A program made the position numbers and the translations under genes. The notes under the pieces were generated by a model. It had not been told where the DNA came from. It was given only the letters and a program-made list of their open reading frames with translations, and made no database searches. From Actinostola sp. cb2023 (Eukaryota > Cnidaria > Anthozoa > Actiniaria > Actinostolidae): a stretch of 64,000 bases of DNA. Position 1 is the first letter of the stretch; each line of letters begins with the position of its first letter. This document shows, piece after piece, positions 1 through 9,849 of the stretch. The DNA lies in contig JAUJYZ010001350.1 of assembly GCA_033675265.1 (NCBI GenBank), positions 62,001 through 126,000 on the forward strand. The letters are read 5' to 3'.

Positions 1-2
1 CT

Positions 3-2006
3 TTGAAAAGGTTAACATTGCCAAGATTGGAATTAATGGCAGCATTAATTACAGCCAGACTTGCTAGATACGTAATCAAAGCGCTCAATCTACAAGCCAA
101 CAGTGTCTACTTGTGGACTGATAGCATGATAGTACTACAGTGGATTTGTGGTTACCCCAACGATTGGAAGCCCTTTGTGTGTAACAGAGTGCAAGAAATT
201 CAGCAGTTATTTGAGCCTGAATGTTGGAGACACTGTTCCAGTGTTGATAACGCCGCTGATCAAGCCTCTAGAGGAAGTAGTTTGTCAGATCTACAAGAGA
301 AATGGTGGACAGGACCGTCTTGGTTAACGGGACATCAGTCAAAGTGGCCAAAGACGCGCAAGCAGATGACACAAGACGATGATCTTCTCGAAAAGAAGAA
401 GAACAAAGAGGAAAGTCTGACATCAAATGTTGCTCAAACAAAAGCACAAGAACCACTCTTCGACACAACAAAATTTGAGAAGTGGTCAAAGATTGTAGCT
501 GTTACAGCACGTGTAATGAAATGTTATTCAATTTGGAAGCAGAAAGCTTTGAACAAAGACACTGATTTCAAGAATAACATTGAGAACGGAGTGACGTCAG
601 AAGAAATCAAGCAAGCAGAAGTACACTGGATGAGAAAGATTCAAGAGGAATGCTACAGCGACGAGATCAATTGCTTACGACAGCATCAAAGAGTTCATCC
701 CAAGAGCAGTTTGTTATGTTTGGATCCCTTCTTTGATGATCACGATAATCTACTCAAAGTTGGAGGAAGATTGAGAAATGCTGAGCTACAAGAAGAACAG
801 CGACAACAAGTCATACTCCCAAGCCATCACGATTTGGTCGGAAAGATCATAAAAAGTTACCATGAAAAACTTTTACATGCTGGTGTAGAACATGTATTGT
901 CCTGCACAAGACAAAGATTATGGATCATTCACGGACGAAGAGAAGTCAAGAAAGTCAGCGCTAAATGTGAAGTATGTAAACGATGGAGTGCACCACGTGC
1001 GTGTCAAAAGGCTGGACAGTTACCTAGGGAACGTGTTGTTCCAGAGCCTTGTTTTACTAATGTTGGAATGGACTTTGCAGGACCATTCTATCTGAAGGAG
1101 TTTCAAGCCACAACGAAGACAGCGAAAGCTTCAAAAGCGAAAGCTTCGAAGAAGGACAACCTGAAGAAAGCTTATGTATGCTTATTTTCTTGCATGAGCT
1201 CAAGAGCCGTTCATTTGGAACTAGTCATGTCAATGGACACAGACAGAGTTCTCATGGCCTTGAGGCGTTTGTTTGCAAGAAGAGGTTTGTGCCAAATTAT
1301 CTGGTCAGACAACTTTAGAAGCTTCAAAGCCGCTAATCGACAACTTCAAGCTTTGTGGAAAAGAATTGATGTCAATAAAGTCTCCAAGGAGCTAGCCAAC
1401 TTACAGATCGAATGGAAGTTCATACCCGAAAGAGCACCACACATGGGAGGATTTTACGAAAGAATGGTGAAAAGTCTGAAGATTCCTCTAAAGAAAGTAC
1501 TTGGCAAGGCGCTCGTCGATGCAGAAGAATTCACCACCATACTGATAGAAATTGAAGGACAAATTAATTCTCGACCTCTGACGCAGGTGAGCAGTGACCC
1601 CAACGATTTGAATGCAATTACACCAGCACATTTGTTGTTAGGAAAACCACTCTATCAGTTACCAAGCCCTTCAAAGGATCCTGACAACATGACGGTAGTG
1701 AAACGTTGGAGACAGCGCCAAAGAATCGCAACCCACTTCTGGAACAGATGGACCAAAGAGTACCTGACAGGACTAACACAGTACAAGAAATGGATGAAGA
1801 CGGAAACTAACGTGAAGGTTGGAGATATTGTTCTTGTTGGCGAAGATAACACCCCAAGAGGATTGTGGCGGCTTGGACGAGTGATCGTGACTTACCCAAG
1901 TACCCAAGATGGACTCGTGAGAGTGGTAAAGCTCAAGACAGCGAAAGGGGAGCTGAAAAGACCTATCCACAAGCTGCACCTCTTAGAAGCAGACGTTAAC
2001 CCGTAG
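3..2006 (+). CDS. pol: BEL/Pao retrotransposon polyprotein, C-terminal part (RNase H, integrase, C-terminal domain)
   Basis: The open frame (667 aa) enters from the left edge, so the upstream gag, protease and reverse transcriptase lie outside. The order seen is RNase H-like (LPRLELMAALITARLARY near residue 6; acidic residues in LWTDSMIVLQW and NAADQASRG), a zinc-binding HHCC-type region (LLHAGVEHVL then CEVCKRW), the integrase core with D in VGMDFAGPFY, D in IIWSDNFRSF and E in GGFYERMV, and a C-terminal barrel-like domain (VGDIVLVGEDN). Order and motifs are those of BEL/Pao elements. The integrase acts in the nucleus to insert the cDNA copy. There is no internal stop or frameshift over 2 kb, so the copy is young. 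It probably sits in an upstream intron of the aminopeptidase gene, same orientation. Confidence 0.93.
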   Translation: MKRLTLPRLELMAALITARLARYVIKALNLQANSVYLWTDSMIVLQWICGYPNDWKPFVCNRVQEIQQLFEPECWRHCSSVDNAADQASRGSSLSDLQEKWWTGPSWLTGHQSKWPKTRKQMTQDDDLLEKKKNKEESLTSNVAQTKAQEPLFDTTKFEKWSKIVAVTARVMKCYSIWKQKALNKDTDFKNNIENGVTSEEIKQAEVHWMRKIQEECYSDEINCLRQHQRVHPKSSLLCLDPFFDDHDNLLKVGGRLRNAELQEEQRQQVILPSHHDLVGKIIKSYHEKLLHAGVEHVLSCTRQRLWIIHGRREVKKVSAKCEVCKRWSAPRACQKAGQLPRERVVPEPCFTNVGMDFAGPFYLKEFQATTKTAKASKAKASKKDNLKKAYVCLFSCMSSRAVHLELVMSMDTDRVLMALRRLFARRGLCQIIWSDNFRSFKAANRQLQALWKRIDVNKVSKELANLQIEWKFIPERAPHMGGFYERMVKSLKIPLKKVLGKALVDAEEFTTILIEIEGQINSRPLTQVSSDPNDLNAITPAHLLLGKPLYQLPSPSKDPDNMTVVKRWRQRQRIATHFWNRWTKEYLTGLTQYKKWMKTETNVKVGDIVLVGEDNTPRGLWRLGRVIVTYPSTQDGLVRVVKLKTAKGELKRPIHKLHLLEADVNP

Positions 2007-2074
2007 AACAATATCTATAGACAATGAACAATGAACATTGATGTTTCTATTAAGAATCATCAAGGTGTGGAGAA

Positions 2075-2480
2075 TGTTGACAATTGAACATGTAAAGTGT
2101 GATAAATTCCAGTATGTAATTCAATATGATGATTAATGCAAATTATGGAAAGTTTTGCAACTTGTGAAATAAAGTTAGTTGAAGCATGACATCGGTGAGA
2201 GTATACAGGACTTATTTTCTGAAACGAATTGGAACAGTGACCTTCTAGATTTATTAACTTTATTAACAGGCATTACAATGCCTGATGATGACATACACTA
2301 CAGAGTTGTACTCATGAAGGTTCAATATCCGTATCGACACTCCATAGTGATGACATATCATGTACCACAGTGTTTGATGATATCGTACTTAAACAATAGC
2401 AAATTGAGTCTCCCGCAGCGAAACAACTCACTTTCAAAGTGAGTTGTTTCACTTTTTTCCTGCTAAAGCTTCTCGTGCTC
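2075..2480 (+). repeat. Probable 3' LTR of the BEL/Pao element
   Basis: The pol stop is followed by about 70 bp and then TGTTGACAATTG at 2075, a typical TG start for an LTR after a purine-rich stretch (GGTGTGGAGAA). An AATAAA lies near 2168. A perfect short hairpin at 2420-2450 (GAAACAACTCAC and its complement) may be part of the LTR. The 5' LTR is outside the window, so the right boundary is a guess. Sequence after about 2500 matches an unrelated palindrome near 46.5 kb and is probably not LTR. Confidence 0.45.
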
Positions 2481-2538
2481 TCAGCCGCGGACATTATCAG
2501 CCGATATACCAGTCGCCAGAAGGGGTTTATTTACTAAA

Positions 2539-2682
2539 TATACTCTATACACTCTTATACCTTGGATGGGATGACACCGGTGGAATACAGGAAAGGTAAC
2601 TATTATCTTATATACTCTATACACTCTTATACCTTGGATGGGATGACACCGGTGGAATACAGGAAAGGTAACTATTATCTTT
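2539..2682. repeat. 72-bp tandem duplication (two copies)
   Basis: Two head-to-tail copies of a 72-bp unit start TATACTCTATACACTC and end TAACTATTATCTT. A third near-perfect copy lies at 4100-4171, after two inserted MITEs. The MITEs probably landed inside a short tandem array and split it. Confidence 0.85.
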
Positions 2683-3320
2683 TAGTATAAACAAACTAGT
2701 GGTCTATCACATATCCTGCAATCTGATTGGCTACGCTACTAGGGTTCTAATAGTGATAGTCCCCTAGTAGCGAATCACCATGGTAACCATTGGCCGTGAA
2801 CGGCGATGAAGCAAGATGGCGGACAAACCCGATAGTTGTTTTCTCGCTAAAAAGAGCTAAAATGACCGATAAACAAATCTCAAGAACAAGAAATGGAAAA
2901 AGCACATAAATATAGACATCTCATTGACAATTCAAGCAGGTTTTCTTTGGCTGACACTGCAGAAACTGAGCGAGAAACGATCGTTAAAGTTGAAGGATTT
3001 TTTGAATTCGGGCCGATTTTTTACCTTTAGCGAAGACAAAGTCAAAGAGAGTACTGATAGTGATAAAGGTAATAAACGAAGGCTACACCACTCTTGACTC
3101 GTGTTTCGTTCATTTGTTATTTGATTTATGAAACTTTTTCAACAAAAGAGCCAACTTTTCTGGTTTAGTTTTCCATTTGTTGATGGTAAAACAGCTCGAT
3201 TATTTCAGCCAAATGTGCACTTTAATATGACTAGCATAAAATTCTTATTCTTCTTACTTATGCAAATTAAACAAGAAATATTGGTATAAAATTAAGTATG
3301 CTAGTTTGTTTATACTAAAA
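2680..3320. mobile_element. Non-autonomous DNA element with 20-bp terminal inverted repeats
   Basis: TTTTAGTATAAACAAACTAG at 2680 is matched perfectly by its reverse complement ending at 3320. The interior (about 600 bp) has an ATGGCGG start-like segment near 2814 and a GTAATAAACG splice-donor-like site near 3069. The short peptide between them (RFSLADTAETER) weakly resembles the start of Crypton/DUF3504-type proteins. This fits a deletion derivative that kept the 5' end of a transposon gene. The right edge abuts the next element, and no clear target duplication is visible. Confidence 0.7.
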
Positions 3321-3438
3321 CAATTAGACAACTCGCCCTCGTTGTGATTGGCTAAACTCGATCGCGTGATTATGTGTTATCTGATGACAACGGCACTAGT
3401 GCCGTCTATCACAGTTTTACGCACGGTGCAGCGGTGTC

Positions 3439-3568
3439 ATGGCGGCTGTTGATCCTGACAAAGACAGGTTTAACCAACTAGCTAAAGAAGAAAGAGACGA
3501 AATAATAGCAGGTGCTCAGCCTAAAATGACTGTTCGTCAAACTCGTTGTGGAGTTTCAGTGATGAAAG
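3439..3568 (+). pseudogene. Orphan first exon of a Crypton/DUF3504-like protein
   Basis: ATG at 3439 opens about 43 codons beginning MAAVDPDKDRFNQL and ending at a GTAAAA donor-like site at 3569. The pattern RF..L...E.DEI followed by a basic TRQTRCGVSVMKG stretch resembles the N-terminus of DUF3504/ZMYM-like and Crypton proteins. No downstream exon is present inside the element, so it is a truncated gene piece carried by a MITE. The family assignment is by eye and tentative. Confidence 0.4.
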
Positions 3569-3880
3569 GTAAAAAACGAACCTAATTATTATTCAAAACA
3601 AGAACTTTTTGCCGTCGGTTCAGTTCTTGTTCGTTGAGTGAAAAAGCTCAAACCTTAAAAATGATGAATGAAACTTGCCTTGTTATGACTTAAAAACAAA
3701 AAAATAAATGCTTTATTCGTGCTTTCTTTGTAGAATAGTTGCAATTGGAATGGTTGTAGAGGAGATATTCAGCGGAAGCGTCGGGAGATCTAGCTAAATA
3801 TATTTTTGCTTTATTTACCGTGATTAAAATTATATTTTGAACATTTCACAACTGCAGTGTATTCAGTTTGCATAATAAAT

Positions 3881-4061
3881 GGGTTAGAGACTTCTAGTTC
3901 GTGCTTTACCGGCAAATAGACGCACTTGCTGGCTGTAGAATGAACTCGAATTCTTCATACTGCACTCAGCTACGCCTCGAGCAGTATTTGAATTCTCGTT
4001 CATTCTACAGCCAGCGCGTGCGTCTATTTGCCGGTAAAGCACTCACATCAGTCTCTAACCC
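3881..4061. repeat. Long hairpin inside the MITE at 3.3-4.1 kb
   Basis: GGGTTAGAGAC at 3881 is inverted at 4051-4061. The arms (about 85 nt) share GTGCTTTACCGGCAAATAGA and GGCTGTAGAATGAAC with few mismatches. Confidence 0.8.
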
Positions 4062-4171
4062 TTAAATAGCCAACTCGGAATCGTTGTCTAATTGTTAAAT
4101 ATACTCTATACACTCTTATACCTTGGATGGGATGACACCGGTGGAATACAGGAAAGGTAACTATTATCTTA

Positions 4172-4277
4172 GACAGTGAACTCTCTCTAAGACGGACACC
4201 ATCGGGACCCTAACAGCTGTCCGTCTTAGAGAGGTGTCTGTCTCATTGAGGTGTCCGTTAGGTGAGAGTTCACTGTA
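4172..4277. mobile_element. Small palindromic MITE (ACAGTGAACTCTC ends)
   Basis: ACAGTGAACTCTC at 4173 is matched by GAGAGTTCACTGT ending near 4276. The interior repeats AAGACGGACACC in both orientations. It sits directly after the third 72-bp repeat copy, and TA bases flank it. Confidence 0.7.
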
Positions 4278-4326
4278 GAATCAGTTGAAGATTGCTCTAT
4301 GGCGTTCTATAGATCCTTTGTATACA

Positions 4327-4585
4327 AAGATACTGTACATCTGGTGCTTGTAACTGATGGTTAACTATTAAGATACTGTACATCTGGTGATTGTAACTGA
4401 TGATTAACTATTAAGATACTGTACATCTGGTGCTTGTAACTGATGGTTAACTATTAAGATACTGTACATCTGGTGCTTGTAACTGATGGTTAACTATTAA
4501 GATACTGTACATCTGGTGCTTGTAACTGATGGTTAACTATTAAGATACTGTACATCTGGTGCTTGTACGTAACTGATGATTTTCA
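4327..4585. repeat. 43-bp minisatellite, about six copies
   Basis: Units starting AAGATACTGTACATCTGG recur at 4327, 4370, 4413, 4456, 4499 and 4542, an exact 43-bp period. The array ends about 85 bp before the acceptor of the first aminopeptidase exon. Confidence 0.9.
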
Positions 4586-4668
4586 ACAATATTTGCCAAT
4601 AATATATCTACTGCAAATAGTTACAACAGCACTTGTAATAAATTGTACCTCTGTCGTTTGGTTTCTAG

Positions 4669-7600
4669 GAGATTGCGAGTAACGGCAGTTAAAGTGTTAG
4701 GTTACCATGGAGAAAAGGAAGCTGTCGACACTTCCTTGAATAAATTACGCGCATGGATGATGAACGACACGTAAGGATATCCCAGCGTATTTGATATTTC
4801 TATTGAAAGTAATAATATATATTGAATAATCTGTTTTATTATATGGCAATTGATGAATTGTGATTGGTCAATTAGCGGTCCATAGCTTCCCGTACGGGAC
4901 GTAGTGAATGAAAACATCCTTTTTGTATGTATTTGTTGGTGCAGAAGCCATATAATAAACAATAGAGTACTGAAGTGATGACGTCATAAAAATAAAATTT
5001 TCGCTTTATCAACTTTCGATCCTGATTTCGAAAGAACATCAACAAAGAAGCTTACATGCCAAAATTGAGAGCAATCGGTTAAATATAGCGGCTGAGATAT
5101 GGCCAGTTGAATATATAATTTCCACCCACAAATCACTGTTGTATTAATTTCGGCTTGGATTGTAACGTTAGGAACCAAGCCGAAATTACATCGAAATTAC
5201 ATTGAAAGTTGATAAAGTGAAAAAATGTTTTCGTGACGTCACACTTCGGTAGGTACTCTAATTCGTTTGTTCGGTCCGTACTGTAAGTTATGGAAACTCG
5301 TTTTCACTATTTCCGCCCTTGGGCCATAACTATGTGAAAAAAACCTCGGTCCATAGCTGAAGGTACGGACCTCACACTCGGTTAATAAGAAGTATATGTC
5401 GTTCTTAATTGAAGAACCATTGGAATCCACATACGCGAACATGTGCTCTTGACAGCCATCATGCATGGAGGCGAGGACGAATGGGAGTTTCTGTGGCGCA
5501 AGTATAACGATAGTACAATCGACTTTAGAGATAAAGAATGGATTTTCAGTGCTCTCGCTGCTGCTCCGACACCTGAACTACGACACAGGTAATTGGTTGC
5601 TGTATATGACGTCACAATATGGCGGCGACCAAATATTTGGACGATATGGTTTCTTTCATAAATATGACTTTTCCACAGGAAAATAATCCGCAATATATTA
5701 TTGATATTTGTGCAAATTAGGCTTTTTAACTACATGTTCGATGAGAGCAAGATCAAGAAAAACAACATTCTGACGACATTAGCTGAAGTTTCCAAGCATC
5801 GAGATGGACGATTGCACGCCTGGAGTTTCTTCAAAACAAACTTTGAAAAGCTGGCCGAAAGGTTAGAAAATAAAAACTAGAATCACTCTCCAGTAGTTGT
5901 AGTATTAGACCATAGTTAATAAAATTCAAAGAGCTAGCCTGATACAGAAACCATCATGGATGTTGAGTAGGTCCATCACGTGACCGTGTACAACCTTTTC
6001 TTCGAGGCACAAATGCTGTGGCTGAGTGACTGCGTTCTTGCATGGTTTTATTGGCTCAACTTTTGGTATCGGCAAAATCTCTTTTGTTTGTGCACGGCCG
6101 TGACGGTTGCAGAAAATGAACAAAAAGATAGAATGTTTGCTGGGTTCAAGCAAAACCATTTTTTGATATTAAGACCCACAGGTAGCCTAAGGTATCTATG
6201 AGAGGCTTGTTATCGAGCTGTATATAAGGCTTTGTATGGGATCTTAGGCTCTGGTCGATAACTCCGTAAATCATAAAGCCAATGAACTCTAACCTTCCTG
6301 TAGTGTTGTTTGTGTCGTTGTTGATCTCTGGTAGCGATTTCAGGTCATTCCGGCGATTTTTAGCTGAGCTCTCCCCCCACTACTAAGAAGAAGGAAAGGT
6401 AGGATACTCTACAGCACGAAGGACAGATAGATTTCCTCGAAGTTCATCAAAAAAAGTCCGATAAAACTTCTCCTGCGGAGGCAGCAATCCAGCGAGATCA
6501 TCGAATAAACAGCCATTTTAAAACACTAAAAGCTGTGGCAAGATAATCCTGTGCAGTTCGGAAACCGTTGAGGCGCGGTTGGCCTGGGCGCGAACCAATT
6601 TATTTCGAACGAGTGTCCCCATGGTCAACCCCATGGTCTGGAAATGCGACGTGATTTTGCTCTCGAACTATTGTTAAGCTTGTATTATGCTGCCCACTTT
6701 GAAAAGAAGACAATATGAAGACTTTTTCAAGGAAGGTAAGCGGAAAAATCATATCTCAGTGTTGTTTTACGGAAAAATTAAACGTTTAGCATTTCCAGAC
6801 CATGGGGACACTCATTCGAACGAATTTGGTTCGCGACCAGGCCAACCGCGCCTCAACGGTTTCCGAACTGCACAGGATTATCTTGCCACGGCTTTTAGTG
6901 TTTTCAAATGGCTGTTTATGCGATGGTCTCGCTGGATTGCTGCCTCCCCAGGAGAAGTTTTATCGGACTTTTTTTGATGAACTTCGAGGAAATCTATCTG
7001 TCTTTCGTGCTGCATTGTATCGAAGCAAGGGGACGTGGTTTAGTGGGGAAAACATTTGATTTTCGAGAGTGGGTCAGTCCGATCGGCCATTGCTAGTCTC
7101 CTACCTTTCCTTCTTCTTAGTAGTGGGGGGAGAGCTCAGCTAAAAATCGCCGGAATAATGACCTGAACTCGCTACCAGAGATCAACAACGACACAAACAA
7201 CACTACAGGAAGGTTAGAGGTCATTGGCTTTATGATTTACGGAGTTATCGACCAGAGCAGAGCCTAAGGTCCCATACAAAGCCTTATATACAGCTCGATA
7301 ACAAGCCTCTCATAGATACCTTGGACTACCTGTGTTAAGACCCAGTGTTTACATGAGAAAGATAATAGGGACTTTAAGCATCGAGGACGGGGACGTGATG
7401 AGGACGACGGCAGAGAAACAATAGCGCTAATTAAAAAAATCAATAACTTCTTGTTGGAATGTATGAAATTAGCTCGATTTGGTCTTACTTCAGGCGTTCT
7501 GTGCTAAACTACAACGTGAAATGCCTATGTTTGACGTTGCAAAGAGAACGAGAACGTCAGTTCGATATTTGTGCAGATAGTTGTTTTCAGTAAACCGGAC

Positions 7601-9225
7601 GACAAAAAGACAATGTTATTCATCAAAGAGGGCGCAAATTTAGTGAAAAACACGAAAAAAGAAACAAATATGAAAACAATAGCCAACAAAACGCTTTATT
7701 CGAACTTCGCCGTCCTCACGTCCCCGTCATCGATGCTAAAGTCCCTAATAACCCTAGCACTAGGGTCAACTCTATTGTTCGCATATCGAATTGTCCCTAC
7801 TGCTAGGGTTATCTCTCTCTCATGTAAACGGGGCCTAACTATGATCAGACGAAGACCGAATGTATACGTATTCCAGCACACTATACTGACTGTTTGGAGT
7901 GTTTACGTAGTGTTTACGTAGTGTTTACGTAGTGTTTACGTAGTGTTTACGTAGTGTTTACGTAGTGTTTACATAGTGTTTACGTAGTGTTTACGTAGTG
8001 TTTACAACATGAGCGGCCGTGTTGCATAAGATTGTAGATCAAACGTCTAATTGCTAAGCCACATTTCACGGTAAAATTGCCAAGATTTGATTAAGTTTGA
8101 CTGAGGAAATGCACGTAAATGAGGACGATTTTGTATCAGATCTACAATCTTTGATTTCTATTGTGATTTCCTCATGAATTATTAATGAGTTTGATATATT
8201 TTTCTATGCAGAATTGGCAACATTACAGGTTCCTATCTTGGATTTGCACAGAACTTTAACGATAAATTGCATCTTTGTGAGGTACGTGTTGATGGGATAG
8301 AGTGCAAACACTAAAACCGTGAAACAGTGCAAACTTTAATTAGCACTAAATAGTATAATGTCTTTCGCTTTCTATTGTTTCATTGGTGCTATTTGGTCCG
8401 GTACCGTATCACGGTTTTAGCATACAGTTTCAATACTCCTTTTTACAGTTCCCTGCGCCATCTTGAAAGGTAGCCGTACCTTTGCATGGAAGCGAGACCA
8501 ACGGTGACCTTGCAATGATTTGTCAGTAGATTTCTGGATGTCACTTTACATAAACATGGTTTACGTCACATTACGCTCAGCCATTGGTCGATGCGGCTTA
8601 CTTGTTTGTATTTGTATGGGAGAAGACTGGATATGATATCCTTAGCTTGCTCACCAATCGTATATATTGTGTTTCTTCTACCTGAATTGACTACTGAATT
8701 GAATCAGAATTGAATTGAAAGAAAACTGAACTGACTACCTGACTAGACTACCTGACTAGACTACCTGACTAGACTACCTGACTAGACTAGACTACCTGAC
8801 TAGACTACCTGACTAGACTACCTGACTAGACTACCTGACTAGACTACCTGACTAGACTACCTGACTAGACTACCTGACTAGACTACCTGACTAGACTACC
8901 TGACTAGACTACCTGACTAGACTACCTGACTAGACTACCTGACTAGACTACCTGACTAGACTACCTGACAGACTACCTGACTAGACTACCTGACTAGACT
9001 ACCTGACTAGACTACCTGACTAGACTACCTGACTAGACTACCTATAACTTGTTTTGTGTTTTACTTTCAAAGGTCGAACAGCTTGTTAGCGAACACGAAA
9101 TACTCAGATCCGAGCAAACCAACCAAACACTGAGAACCATTCGTAACAACATCCAGTGGATGGAAAATAATGCACAGATCATCACAGACTTTCTGACCGA
9201 CCAAACCGCCACGATGCCGTTCTGA
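4669..9225 (+). CDS. M1-family aminopeptidase (aminopeptidase N / ERAP-like), five C-terminal exons
   Basis: Exons: 4669-4770, 5415-5588, 5721-5861, 8212-8281 and 9073-9225 (stop 9223-9225). All junctions use AG/GT and all phases agree (213 codons). The peptides match the ERAP1_C-like helical domain of M1 zinc aminopeptidases: GYHGEKEAVDTSLNKLRAW, IMHGGEDEWEFLWRKYND, GRLHAWSFFKTNFEKL, ITGSYLGFAQNF and LRTIRNNIQWMENNAQII. The zinc-binding HEXXH catalytic part must lie on exons left of the window. Family members are usually type II membrane or cytosolic enzymes that trim peptide N-termini. Introns carry five MITE/foldback insertions, an 11-bp and a 13-bp minisatellite. The C-terminus was altered by a 29-bp duplication (see 9191-9248). 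Confidence 0.88.
4963..5260. mobile_element. Palindromic MITE, family with TAGAGTACYGAAGTG ends (copy 1)
   Basis: TAGAGTACTGAAGTGATGAC at 4963 is inverted at the right end (GACGTCACACTTCGG...TACTCTA, 5260). A related copy is at 32365-32750, sharing ATCAGGATTTCGAAAGAAC-like and GGCCAGTTGAATATATAAT blocks. It lies in the first aminopeptidase intron visible here. Confidence 0.8.
6177..7334. mobile_element. 1.16-kb foldback element (hAT-like) with 8-bp target duplication
   Basis: Ends CACAGGTAG (6177) and CTACCTGTG (7334) are flanked by the direct repeat TTAAGACC (6169-6176 and 7335-7342). The two halves are inverted copies of each other over more than 450 bp per arm, with a loop near 6660-6790. 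An 8-bp duplication suggests hAT-type transposition. No transposase is present; all open frames inside are by-products of the palindrome. It lies in the long aminopeptidase intron. Confidence 0.85.
7341..7836. mobile_element. Foldback MITE (GTTTACATGAGA arms)
   Basis: GTTTACATGAGAAAGATAAT near 7347 and GAGGACGGGGACGTGATGAG near 7382 recur inverted at 7697-7835. It lies almost directly against the right target duplication of the hAT-like element. The loop has no recognisable gene. Confidence 0.7.
7899..8005. repeat. 11-bp minisatellite, about ten copies
   Basis: GTGTTTACGTA is repeated in tandem with one ACATA variant. It lies about 200 bp before an aminopeptidase exon. Confidence 0.95.
8300..8430. 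mobile_element. MITE with GAGTGCAAACACTAAAACCG end (degraded copy 1)
   Basis: The left end is intact after a TA; the right end keeps only CACGGTTTTAG and is diverged. The better copy is at 38566-38708. It sits just after the exon ending at 8281. Confidence 0.6.
8731..9044. repeat. 13-bp minisatellite CTGACTAGACTAC, about 23 copies
   Basis: There is a nearly perfect 13-bp tandem array with two small variants (an extra TAGAC near 8785 and a missing TAGA near 8966). It ends 28 bp before the acceptor of the last aminopeptidase exon, so it covers the place where a branch point and pyrimidine tract would lie. Confidence 0.95.
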
Positions 9226-9248
9226 CCGACCAAACCGCCACGATGCCG
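9191..9248 (+). repeat. 29-bp tandem duplication across the aminopeptidase stop
   Basis: TTCTGACCGACCAAACCGCC followed by ACGATGCCG occurs twice, at 9191-9219 and 9220-9248. The second copy shifts the frame and supplies the present TGA at 9223. Without it the frame would run four residues further, to a TAG near 9256. Confidence 0.9.
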
Positions 9249-9255
9249 TGCATAC

Positions 9256-9420
9256 TTTAGATTTGTTTTTGCATGAGTGGGAAACCTACGGTACCGTGAC
9301 ACTCAAATGGCTTCCTTTCGGAATCAATCAAAAAGCGTACAGATACATCTCATACAATCAAACTCTTTCAATACGGCACGGCACGGTACCATAACTTTCC
9401 CACTCACATACGAAAACGAC
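9256..9420. mobile_element. Palindromic MITE
   Basis: GAGTGGGAAACCTACGGTAC near 9277 is inverted as GTACCATAACTTTCCCACTC near 9384. It starts just downstream of the aminopeptidase stop. Confidence 0.65.
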
Positions 9421-9607
9421 TCTATTGAACATTTCAGTACGTACAGTGACGTAGGCAGGAATGTGGCAGCATCGCCGTGAAGAAAAATTCAATTCTTTCT
9501 ATGCATTTGAAGGCTGTCTGTCCCTAAAACCATTAAAATATTTTGCTTGCTGTAAATTGTCAATTTACTGGGAAAGAACATTATGGGTAACCTTACTTAC
9601 TCGCGAT

Positions 9608-9626
9608 TAATAATAATAATAATAAC

Positions 9627-9700
<74 letters not shown>

Positions 9701-9727
9701 TAAAAATAATAATAATAATAATAATAA
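9608..9727. repeat. (TAA)n microsatellite
   Basis: About 120 bp of TAA repeats with a few interruptions. The long isoleucine-rich open frame across it is an artefact. Confidence 0.95.
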
Positions 9728-9751
9728 GTAACATTTATATAGGGCTAATTC

Positions 9752-9845
9752 CACTTATTTCCAATCCCTTTTTCCCAAACCTTACACTCAACACTTATTT
9801 CCAATCCCTTTTTCCCAATCCTCACACCCAACACTTATTTCCAAT
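9752..9845. repeat. 40-bp tandem repeat, about 2.3 copies
   Basis: CACTTATTTCCAATCCCTTT starts at 9752 and 9792, with a partial third copy at 9832. Confidence 0.85.
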
Positions 9846-9849
9846 AATC

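Larger units (their letters stand above)
3319..4097. mobile_element. Non-autonomous element with CAATTAGACAAC ends and a retained 5' coding exon
   Basis: CAATTAGACAAC at about 3321 is inverted at 4084-4095 (GTTGTCTAATTG). It directly abuts the previous MITE. It contains a complete start exon (3439-3568) and a long hairpin (3881-4061). It sits between the second and third copies of the 72-bp repeat. Confidence 0.65.

Noticed and set aside
5465..5686. 73-aa open frame over the aminopeptidase exon
   Set aside because: Out of frame with the conserved peptide; the phase-consistent exon is 5415-5588.
6687..7096. Several overlapping open frames of 60-96 aa
   Set aside because: They lie in the arms and loop of the 1.16-kb foldback and have no homology I can see.
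7899..9044. CRISPR-like array
   Set aside because: The 11-bp and 13-bp units are contiguous, without spacers, in a eukaryotic intron.
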